DNA from: CAWEDP01 sp963807925
Lineage (GTDB): Bacteria; Acidobacteriota; Vicinamibacteria; Vicinamibacterales; CAVVIG01
Direction of reading: 5' to 3'
Length of the DNA: 64,000 bases
Assembly (NCBI GenBank): GCA_963807925.1
Contig: CAWEDP010000002.1
Span: 186,001-250,000, forward strand
Position 1 is the first letter of the stretch. Each line of letters begins with the position of its first letter. Positions 27,238 through 34,128 of this stretch are shown piece by piece. A program made the position numbers and the translations under genes. The notes below the pieces were generated by a model, which was not told the DNA's origin, ran no database searches, and saw only the letters and a program-made list of their open reading frames with translations.

Positions 27238-28053
27238 GTGGCCATGGATTTGGGACTGACCGGTCGGTGCGCCGCGATCACCGGCGGAAGCAAAGGGATT
27301 GGCAGGGCGATCGCCAGAGCCCTCGCGGCGCAAGGCGTGAACCTCGTCGTGATGGCGCGGGGCAAGGAGTTGCTCGAGAAGACTGCCGATGAGATCCGGC
27401 AGGCGTGCGGCGTGGAGGTGCTCGCGGTGCCGGCCGACGTCACACAGGCCGAGTCGGTCCGCGACGCCGCGACGGCGGCGAAGCGCCAGTTCGACGCGAT
27501 CCACATCGTGGTCAACAACGCCGGTGGACCGATTCGCAGGATGGATCGCCAGATCACCTGGCCGGACGCGGACTGGACCGACGACATCAACCTCAAGGCG
27601 ATCGGGATGCTGCGCGTCGTCCAGGCGTTTCTTCCGCAGATGCCGCACGACGGCAGCGGCCGCATCATCAACATCAGCGGCGTCGCCGCGCACATCGTGT
27701 GGGCGCCGGCGCTCACGCACGGCTTCAACAACGCCGCCATGAACCAGGCGACGAGCTACCTCGCGCAGGACCTGGCCGGCGACCAGATCACCGTCAACGC
27801 GATCGTCCCAGGCATGGTGGGTACCGAAGCACGAGAAGTCTGGGCGGAGAACATGGCCCGACAGCAGAACACGACGAAGGCCGACTTCCTCGCCGGGTTC
27901 TGCAAGCGGATGGGCATCCTGACCGGCCGCTGGGTCACCATGGAGGAGGTCAGCGACGCGGTGCTCTTTCTCGCGTCGGATCGCGCGCGCAACATCACCG
28001 GCTCCAAGCTCGTGATCGACGGCGGGATGAGCGTGAATCCGCGTCCTGCGTGA
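27238..28053 (+). CDS. SDR-family protein with altered catalytic residues
   Basis: 271-aa short-chain dehydrogenase/reductase fold. The Rossmann motif TGGSKGIG, the NNAGG motif and the IVPGMVGTE region are intact, so a nucleotide is probably bound. Aligned with FabG (equal spacing of 36 residues between INIS and ITVN), the catalytic Ser, Tyr and Lys become Gly, His and Asn (ISG..., ALTHGFNN). Normal SDR oxidoreduction is therefore doubtful; a binding role or different chemistry is possible. The GTG at 27238 has AGGAGG eight bases upstream and is preferred over ATG 27244. C-terminal GSKLVIDGGMSVNP is typical. Confidence 0.82.
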   Translation: MAMDLGLTGRCAAITGGSKGIGRAIARALAAQGVNLVVMARGKELLEKTADEIRQACGVEVLAVPADVTQAESVRDAATAAKRQFDAIHIVVNNAGGPIRRMDRQITWPDADWTDDINLKAIGMLRVVQAFLPQMPHDGSGRIINISGVAAHIVWAPALTHGFNNAAMNQATSYLAQDLAGDQITVNAIVPGMVGTEAREVWAENMARQQNTTKADFLAGFCKRMGILTGRWVTMEEVSDAVLFLASDRARNITGSKLVIDGGMSVNPRPA

Positions 28054-28226
28054 TCGGCGCTCGAGCCCCGATGTCCGGGCACGCCGGAATGATCCCCGGC
28101 ACACGAGAGGCGGTCCTCACGTTGCGCTGGTTCTCGCGGCCGACGAAGAACTTTAGCGATGGCAGCCTCGCCGGCTTGTTGCAGCTGGGGATCGCCTGGG
28201 TCTGTGTCGTGCTGACGCTGTCCTCA

Positions 28227-28373
28227 CGTCGCTGTCCGGCCAAGGAGGCGCCGTACGCCGTCAGTACCGGAACGACCGCGGCCGTCGATCCGGTGCAGCA
28301 GATCGCTTTCAGCCTCTACAACGATCAGCTCTTCAGACTGGTGATCGATAACAAGGCGGCATTCGTCCCGTGA
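28227..28373 (+). pseudogene. Remnant related to the secreted protein at 6036-6743
   Basis: A + strand frame ends in AVDPVQQIAFSLYNDQLFRL followed by VIDNKAAFVP and stop. This matches the middle of the secreted protein encoded at 6036-6743 (DPVEQVLFSFYNNHLFRI). No start, signal peptide or C-terminal coiled coil is present, so it is a fragment. Confidence 0.55.
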
Positions 28374-28411
28374 GGCGCCGCGGTGACGCATCCCTCGATG
28401 GGTACCCAGGT

Positions 28412-29041
28412 CTACGACACGGCGCGTCCAGCCCATAGAACGCTGAACGGGATCGCGACGAAGGTAAAGATCGAAAAGCGGAAGAAACCGAGGAAGCCTA
28501 TCAGGTTCGCCGGGTGGTGCAGCCAGGCCGCCAGCGCGCCCTGTAAGCCCGGAATGCACTGTCCGACGTCCGAGAGAACGAACAACGCCAGGATCGTCCG
28601 GCGTTGGCCGGGACGCAGGCGGACGAGGACCCACGCCACCGACGCGATCAGCCCGCACCAGGCGACTTCGCCGGTCAGCCCTGTCGCGAGGCCGTAGACC
28701 GCGTGTCTGACGGTATTCCACTCCGTTTCGATCAACCAGTCCATCAGTCGGGGATACCAGGCGCTCTCGACGAGAGTGACCCAGCGGGAAATGAACGAGA
28801 GATACAGATGGGGCAGAATCGCGTCGAGTGCGACGACACCGATTGCCACCCATTTGTGGGTCCAGAGCATGGCGGCAAGGTTTCCGCCGATGGCGCCGAT
28901 CGACTGACGCCAATACCAGGCGGAGGAACGACCGGCGTGATGTTGCTCGATCAGATCGCCGATGAGCGACTCACGTTTTCCACCTGGGGCAAAGCGGTTC
29001 AACAACCATGTCGCCAGCGCGGGCGGTCTGGAGGTGTTCAC
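28412..29041 (-). CDS. Small multi-pass membrane protein coupled to PadR
   Basis: 209 aa from the GTG at 29041, which overlaps the PadR stop as GTGA, indicating translational coupling. The N-terminal LLNRFAPGGKRESLIGDLIE and WYWRQSIGAI resemble the permease-prefix segment that in Acidobacteriota precedes MacB-type permeases, but here about four membrane helices follow (around WVAIGVVALDAILPHLYLSF, GLIASVAWVLV, ILALFVLSDVG, IGFLGFFRFSIFTFVAIPF) and no FtsX domain. The function is unknown. It is probably under control of the coupled PadR repressor. Confidence 0.7.
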   Translation of the reverse strand: MNTSRPPALATWLLNRFAPGGKRESLIGDLIEQHHAGRSSAWYWRQSIGAIGGNLAAMLWTHKWVAIGVVALDAILPHLYLSFISRWVTLVESAWYPRLMDWLIETEWNTVRHAVYGLATGLTGEVAWCGLIASVAWVLVRLRPGQRRTILALFVLSDVGQCIPGLQGALAAWLHHPANLIGFLGFFRFSIFTFVAIPFSVLWAGRAVS

Positions 29042-29370
29042 GCCAGGCCTCCTTCCAGCTTCGGCACGCCCTGCCACAGGTTGATCAACGTCCGGCGTGC
29101 GCGGCGCACCTCCCGAAGCCCGCTGGCCGTGATGCGAAAGTACGTCTTGGCGCGGCCTCCGCGCGCCGAGGTCGGCTCGCCCAGCCTGGAGGTCACCAGG
29201 CCCTTGCGTTCCAGACGCTCCAGCGTGATGTACACGCTGCCGATGGCGACATCACGCCCGCTGCTCTCCTCGATGGCTTCGGAGATCGGCACGCCGTAGG
29301 CTTCGTCTTCGAGCCGGATCAGCGCCAGCAGCACCAGCAGTTCGAATCCGCCGAGAAACTCTCTCGCCAT
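29038..29370 (-). CDS. PadR family transcriptional regulator
   Basis: 110 aa, a compact PadR winged-helix repressor: FELLVLLALIRLEDEAYGVP, ISEAIEES, then the recognition segment VAIGSVYITLERLERKGLV and the wing KTYFRITASGLREV. PadR proteins of this short class usually repress an adjacent membrane or transport gene, here the coupled 28412-29041. The ATG at 29370 lies right against an AT-rich repeat region, so the message may have a very short leader. Confidence 0.9.
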   Translation of the reverse strand: MAREFLGGFELLVLLALIRLEDEAYGVPISEAIEESSGRDVAIGSVYITLERLERKGLVTSRLGEPTSARGGRAKTYFRITASGLREVRRARRTLINLWQGVPKLEGGLA

Positions 29371-29396
29371 TTACTAAACAATACTGACTAAATTGA
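29371..29396 (-). promoter_or_regulatory. AT-rich direct repeat upstream of padR
   Basis: Immediately upstream of the padR start, the minus strand reads TTTAGTCAGTATTGTTTAGT: two TTTAGT repeats whose starts are 14 bases apart, in otherwise GC-rich DNA. It may be a promoter -10 region, an operator for PadR autoregulation, or both. No -35 could be assigned. Confidence 0.4.
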
Positions 29397-29561
29397 GGTG
29401 TGTAAAGGCCTCGGAGACGCCGGCTCGAACCGGTGGGTGAAAGGGGAAGGCGCCAGGCTCCGTGCGCGTCCGATCGCGTGTCAGCCGAACGGGCGGGGTG
29501 TCGCCCTCCTCCGATGGACATCGCCGCCATCGGCGGGGGCCGACCCACGCGCGGCTGCAGG

Positions 29562-30084
29562 TCAGCTGGCGTCCATCGGCGGGCCGGGAGCGCCGGCGAA
29601 GGCCGCGCGCACGACGCGATGGCGCCACGCGAACATGCGCGCGAGCAGACGTCGGAGGAAGGGGTCTGCCAGCCGCTGTGCCAGCCGGCCGCCGCGGATC
29701 GCGGTACTCGACGCGATCTTCGTAGAGCGTCTGCCCGGTTCCGATCGCCACGAACTGGTGCGTGTGACGCCAGGTCTTGAACGGCCCGCGAACCTGCTCG
29801 TCGCAGAATCGCTCCCCGCGAAGGTACCCATGGTGGCGGGCCTCCCAGCGCGCGCGCCAGGGGCCGACACCGATCGAGAACGTGACGAGACCGCCATCCC
29901 GCAAGCCTCCCGTCCGACGCTCGATGCGGACGAATCGGCGCCACGGCATCAGGTCCAGCAGCGCCTCGGGGCGTTCGTGCCATTCGAATACGGCGGCGGC
30001 GCGACCCGCCACGAGCGATCGGCAGGTGAAGACACGCGCGTCCCTGCACACGACCTGGCCGTCGGCTGGACGACTGCTGGGCAT
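29562..30084 (-). pseudogene. SRPBCC (START/polyketide-cyclase-like) protein, frameshifted
   Basis: N-terminal part in one frame: TCRSLVAGRAAAVFEWHERP, ALLDLMPWRRFV, FSIGVGPWRARWEARHHGYL, GPFKTWRHTHQF, TLYEDRVEY, a typical SRPBCC ligand-binding fold. At 29703 an extra base after GAGTAC shifts the frame; the natural C-terminus continues as GGRLAQRLADPFLRRLLARM and FAWRHRVV, stopping at 29562. Removing one C gives VEYAIRGGRLAQ and a 173-aa protein of normal length. As written the first frame runs on with unrelated sequence to 29374. It lies 68 bases after the disulfide oxidoreductase gene, same strand. Confidence 0.72.
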
Positions 30085-30152
30085 GGTCGCTCACCGCTAT
30101 CGTGTACGACCCCGACTCGGTTCCGGGCGTGTCATGAGCGTCTTGGTCGCGG

Positions 30153-31553
30153 TCACGATGGCTCCGGCTCCACCGACGGCGCCAATTCGCCGAGCAGCGT
30201 GGGAATGTACTCCGACACCGTCGGATGGATGTGCATCGCGCGCCGGAGCGTCGCATAGCGCGCCCTGGCGTACATCGCATCGAGCACGCAGTGGATGACC
30301 TCGTCGCCGCCGGTTCCGAGCACGGCGGCGCCGAGAATCTCCTGTGAATTGGCGTCGACGACGATCTTCATCAGGCCGCCGGTCTCGCCCTTCTCGATCG
30401 CGCGGCCGACGCGGCTCATCGGCCGCTTGCCGACCAGAACGGCGTGGCCGAGCCGCCTGGCGTCCGCCTCGCCCAGCCCCGCGCGTCCGAGCGGCGGGTC
30501 GATGTACAGCGCGTACGCCGGAATGCGGTCCGAGACACGACGGGACCCGCCGTCGAGCAGATTGGCGGCGGCAATCTCGAAATCGTTGTACGCCGTGTGG
30601 GTGAACGCGCCCTTGCCGTTGCAGTCGCCCAACGCCCAGATCCCGGCGACGTTCGTGCGCAGCTGATCGTCGACCAGGATGTAGCCGCGGTCGTCTCGCA
30701 CGACGCCGGCGGCGTCGAGGCCGAGATCGTCGGTGTTCGGTCGGCGGCCGACCGCCAGCAGGAGATGCGAGCCGGCGACAGTCGGGCTGCCGTCCGCGCA
30801 ATCGACCTGCGCCGTCACGCCGCCGTCGTCGTGGCCCAGGCTGATGCAACAGGCGTTGAGGCGGACGGCGATCCCCTCGCGCGTGAGGATATCGTGGATG
30901 GCGGCCGAGACGTCCTCGTCTTCACGCTGAACGAGGCGTGGGCCCATTTCGATGATGGTCACCTCGGAGCCGAAGCGCCGGAACATCTGGCCGAACTCGA
31001 GGCCGACGTAGCTGCCGCCGACGATCACCAGGTGCGCCGGCGCCATGTCCAGACGCATCATCGAGCTGTTCGTCAGGTGGGGCACGCGATCGAGCCCGGG
31101 CAGCGGCGGCACCGATGCACGTCCGCCGACGTTGACGAAGATGCGTTCGGCGCGCAGCACGGCATCGTCGACCGTCACCTCGTGCGCCGATCGAAAGCGT
31201 GCGTGTCCCTGGTACACGACGCAGTGCGCCAACCCCCGCAACATCGTTTCGACTCCGATGCGGGACCGCTCGGATATCGCATCCTTCCTCGCTTTGACCG
31301 CCTTCATATCGACGGTGATGTCGCCGACGATATCGACTCCGTAGTCTCCGGCGCGGTTCGCGACGCGAGCGGCGTAGGCGCTGGCGACCATCGCTTTGGT
31401 CGGAATGCACCCGGTGTTCACGCAGGTGCCGCCAAACAGATGCCGCTCGATGATGGCGACCGACATCCCGGCTTCCGCCAGACGCTTCGCCAAAGGCGGA
31501 CCTGCCTGGCCGGTGCCGATGATGATCGCGTCGTAGTCGGTAGCGGTGTTCAC
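30153..31553 (-). CDS. FAD/NAD(P) disulfide oxidoreductase (lipoamide dehydrogenase / mercuric reductase-like)
   Basis: 466-aa class I pyridine nucleotide-disulfide oxidoreductase. FAD motif IIIGTGQAGPPLAKRLAEAG, redox-active pair in GGTCVNTGCIPTK, NAD(P) motif VIVGGSYVGLEFGQMF, second FAD motif GIWALGDCNGKGAFTHTA, and the C-terminal catalytic HIHPTVSE. There is no N-terminal heavy-metal domain or C-terminal Cys pair, so it is not a true MerA. No pyruvate or 2-oxoglutarate dehydrogenase genes are nearby, so a role as E3 is not supported; a stand-alone reductase is likely. Start is GTG at 31553. Confidence 0.9.
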   Translation of the reverse strand: MNTATDYDAIIIGTGQAGPPLAKRLAEAGMSVAIIERHLFGGTCVNTGCIPTKAMVASAYAARVANRAGDYGVDIVGDITVDMKAVKARKDAISERSRIGVETMLRGLAHCVVYQGHARFRSAHEVTVDDAVLRAERIFVNVGGRASVPPLPGLDRVPHLTNSSMMRLDMAPAHLVIVGGSYVGLEFGQMFRRFGSEVTIIEMGPRLVQREDEDVSAAIHDILTREGIAVRLNACCISLGHDDGGVTAQVDCADGSPTVAGSHLLLAVGRRPNTDDLGLDAAGVVRDDRGYILVDDQLRTNVAGIWALGDCNGKGAFTHTAYNDFEIAAANLLDGGSRRVSDRIPAYALYIDPPLGRAGLGEADARRLGHAVLVGKRPMSRVGRAIEKGETGGLMKIVVDANSQEILGAAVLGTGGDEVIHCVLDAMYARARYATLRRAMHIHPTVSEYIPTLLGELAPSVEPEPS

Positions 31554-31635
31554 GACCCGATCCTCGCCGATCGCGCCCTCTGGAGGAAATCGAAACCGGC
31601 CGTCGCCCGACCAGACGCGTCGCCGCCCGGCCCGT

Positions 31636-31719
31636 TCAGGTCGGCTGCCGATCGACGAGCGCCCCGAGAATTCTCACCAACGTCCGGCGATCCTCGGGCG
31701 TGAGATGAAGCACCTTCAC
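31636..31719 (-). pseudogene. Possible MarR-type regulator C-terminal fragment
   Basis: A short minus-strand frame reads VKVLHLTPEDRRTLVRILGA and ends DRQPT-stop, like the wing-to-last-helix part of a MarR regulator (LTPEGR...). No HTH remains. It lies head-to-head with the FAD monooxygenase fragment; MarR genes often sit beside such enzymes. The fragment is short, so the call is weak. Confidence 0.3.
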
Positions 31720-32035
31720 GCGCCGATCCCTTCTCGCCGGAGAGGGCACCGGACTTGCGATGATGGAAGCCTACGTGCTTGCCGGAGAGCTTCACCGTGC
31801 CAGTGGCGATTTCGCGCGAGCCTTCGCAGCGTACGACGCGCGGCTGGACTCGTTCGTCGCCGCCAAACAGAAGGCCGCCGTGCGATTGCGTGGCTTCTTC
31901 GCGCCGGAGACCGCGCTCGCCCTCGGCTTGCGTAACGTCGCCGTTCACGCCCTCTCCGTCCCGTTCCTCGCGAAGCGGTTGCTGGCGAGCTCGCTGCACG
32001 ACGATCTCGAGCTGCCGGAGTACCGGGCGGCGTGA
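31709..32035 (+). pseudogene. FAD-dependent monooxygenase, C-terminal remnant
   Basis: Frame from the stop at 31706 to 32035 reads LLAGEGTGLAMMEAYVLAG, ELHRASGDFARAFAAYDARL, KQKAAVRLRGFFAPET, the C-terminal third of PHBH-type flavin monooxygenases (the GxG.A..ALEDA helix and the domain after it). The N-terminal FAD-binding GxGxxG and DG motifs are absent. An ATG at 31760 could express 91 residues without an FAD site. It is a truncated remnant. Confidence 0.6.
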
Positions 32036-32154
32036 AACGACTGTCGAGCGAAGGTGGAGAGATCCGGGTGGTGGCACTGCGCCGCCACGTCAACACGGCG
32101 ACCTGCCACGCCGCTCGACGTCACCGCCGCCGAGTGCGAGCCTTGTCCAGCCGG

Positions 32155-32715
32155 TCAATCCGAGAAGGGCTTTTCCGCGACCGGATCCTTCGCGAGCTTC
32201 CGCTGAAGGGAGCGGCGGTGAATGCCGAGCACCCGGGCTGCCTGCGACAGGTTGCCGTCGCAGTCGGCCAGCACCCGTTGGATGTGCTCCCATTCGACGC
32301 GCGCCAGCGGCTGGGCGCTTGGAACACCAGGCGTGGCCGTCGCTTGAGCGTCGAACGCCGCCAGAATCTGATCCGCGTCAACCGGCTTCGTCAGATAGCT
32401 CGTGGCGCCCAGTCTCACGCTGTCGACCGCCGTTGCGATGCTGCCATACCCGGTCAGGACGACGACTCTGGTGGTGGCATCCATCGCCTTGAGCGCTTTC
32501 ACCAGCTCCATGCCGGATCTGCCCGGAAGCCTGAGGTCGACGAGCGCGAGCTCCGGCGTCTCGAGTGTGGCGGCCGCAATCGCCTCGTCGAAGCTCCCGG
32601 CGCCACCGGCATCGAAGCCGCGGTCGCGGAACGCGCGGATCAGTCTCGACCGAAACCGCTGATCGTCGTCGACGATCAACAGCGTGCGGGTCTCACGGTC
32701 CGCGTGCTCGCTCAT
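32155..32715 (-). CDS. regA: RegA/PrrA-type response regulator
   Basis: 186 aa: receiver domain (DDD at 16-18, phospho-acceptor D60, T88, K110) plus a short Pro/Ala linker and a Fis-type HTH (about 140-175: VEWEHIQRVLADCDGNLSQA, ARVLGIHRRSLQRKLAK). This C-terminal sequence is the hallmark of the RegA/PrrA/ActR family, global redox regulators of respiration and carbon/nitrogen metabolism. The gene overlaps the end of regB by four bases (ATGA). Its targets here are unknown; the high-affinity oxidase and PFOR 15-25 kb away are candidates (inference). Confidence 0.9.
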   Translation of the reverse strand: MSEHADRETRTLLIVDDDQRFRSRLIRAFRDRGFDAGGAGSFDEAIAAATLETPELALVDLRLPGRSGMELVKALKAMDATTRVVVLTGYGSIATAVDSVRLGATSYLTKPVDADQILAAFDAQATATPGVPSAQPLARVEWEHIQRVLADCDGNLSQAARVLGIHRRSLQRKLAKDPVAEKPFSD

Positions 32716-34034
32716 ATTACCTGCACCGGCATGGTCCTCGTCGGCAGCTCGAGAACCGCGGTCGTCCCGGCGGTTGATTCCAGCTTCAGCGACCCGCCCA
32801 GCCGCTCGGCAAAGATCCGGGCGAGGAACAGGCCAAGCCCGCGGCCGCGTCCCGGCTCCTTCGTCGTGTAGAACGGCTCGCCGGCCCGGCGGAGCGCGTC
32901 CGGTGTGAGACCGGCGCCTTGGTCGGCGATCGAGACGCGAAAGATCTCCGACGTGGCGGTCACGTCGACGACCACTGCGGCAGAAGGTCTGGTGTCGGCG
33001 TCGAAGGCGTTCGCGATGAGCGACAGGAGCGTCTGTGATAGCCCGGCGCGCGGGACCACGACCGGGGCCAGATGGGGCGGCGTGCGGATCACGAGCCGCC
33101 GTGCGCGCTCGGCTGCCAGCCGCGCCCGCAGATCGTCCAGCAATTCAGGGATGGCCACAAGCTCCGGTTCGTCCGCAGTCGTCCCGCCGGCCCGGCCGCT
33201 CATCTGATCGAGGATCGCGTGGCAGCGATCGACCTCGCTCCGGATGAGATGCGCATCCTCGGTCAGCTCCGGATCCCCGCCGCGCGCCTCGAGCGCGCGC
33301 TGGAGCTCGCGCGCGATCAGCGCGATGGTGGCCAGCGGCGTCGACAGCTCGTGGGCGGCCCCTGCCGCCAGCGTCGTCAGCGAGACGAGGCGCTCACTGC
33401 GGGCGGCCCGCACGCGCATCGCCTCCAGCGCCGTCTCCCGGCGCCGCAGGGCGTCCGAAGCGCGGCCGACGAAGAAGGCCACCAGCTCCGCCGCCACCGT
33501 GCCGGCAATCCAGATGGTGAAGAGATGCGTTGGAAAGTCGTTGAGCCGATGGTGCGTCGGCACGAGCTCGTGGACGTGCCAGTTGATCAGGACGCCGTAG
33601 CTCGCCGCGGCAACCAGCCCGATCAGGAGGGCCTGCGAGGTGCCGAGTGTGAGTGCCGCGAGCGCGATCTGCAACGCGTACACGACGACGAACGGATTCG
33701 AAGGACCGCCGGTGAGCTCCAGCAGCGCGGTGATCAGGAGAACCTGAACTGCGAGGACCACGGTCGCCGCCGGGCGCGGTACCGCCGGTCTTCGCGACAG
33801 CCATCGCGCGCTCACCGCGCCGGCAACCGCATCGGCAGCGACCAGCCAGACGATGTGATCGAGCGGGAGATCGAGGCGCGGCAACGCCCACATGAGCGCG
33901 AGCAGCAGCAGCTCCACGCCGACGGTCGCCGCGCGCATCCGGACCAGCCAGGGCCGCGTGGCTAGCGGCGTCGTCGCCAGATACCACGGATCACGCACCG
34001 AATCGCCGGCGGGAGTTCCGGTCGGGAGCGGCAT
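32712..34034 (-). CDS. regB: RegB/PrrB-type redox sensor histidine kinase
   Basis: 440 aa from the ATG at 34034. Six membrane helices in the first about 190 residues, with the quinone-binding heptapeptide GGPSNPF (109-115) between helices; H-box AHELSTPLATIAL with H228; the redox-active cysteine conserved in RegB is present at C271 (VDRCHAIL). The ATPase domain has N, G1 and G2 boxes (ANAFDADT, DQGAGL, GRGLGLFLA). These three signatures together identify RegB rather than a generic kinase. It pairs with regA downstream and is divergent from the TonB receptor gene 94 bases away. Confidence 0.92.
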   Translation of the reverse strand: MPLPTGTPAGDSVRDPWYLATTPLATRPWLVRMRAATVGVELLLLALMWALPRLDLPLDHIVWLVAADAVAGAVSARWLSRRPAVPRPAATVVLAVQVLLITALLELTGGPSNPFVVVYALQIALAALTLGTSQALLIGLVAAASYGVLINWHVHELVPTHHRLNDFPTHLFTIWIAGTVAAELVAFFVGRASDALRRRETALEAMRVRAARSERLVSLTTLAAGAAHELSTPLATIALIARELQRALEARGGDPELTEDAHLIRSEVDRCHAILDQMSGRAGGTTADEPELVAIPELLDDLRARLAAERARRLVIRTPPHLAPVVVPRAGLSQTLLSLIANAFDADTRPSAAVVVDVTATSEIFRVSIADQGAGLTPDALRRAGEPFYTTKEPGRGRGLGLFLARIFAERLGGSLKLESTAGTTAVLELPTRTMPVQVI

Positions 34035-34128
34035 CGGGCCCGTAGTGTACCGCCTCGTGCCCGGGCGTGAATCGGGTGCGACAATTTGCCGCACAACGGA
34101 GCCGGTTGCAACTTCGTAGACTGCGCAG

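Noticed and set aside
30097..30849. Alternate minus-strand frame within the disulfide oxidoreductase gene
   Set aside because: Arg-rich shadow; the main frame contains the FAD, NAD(P) and HIHPTVSE motifs.
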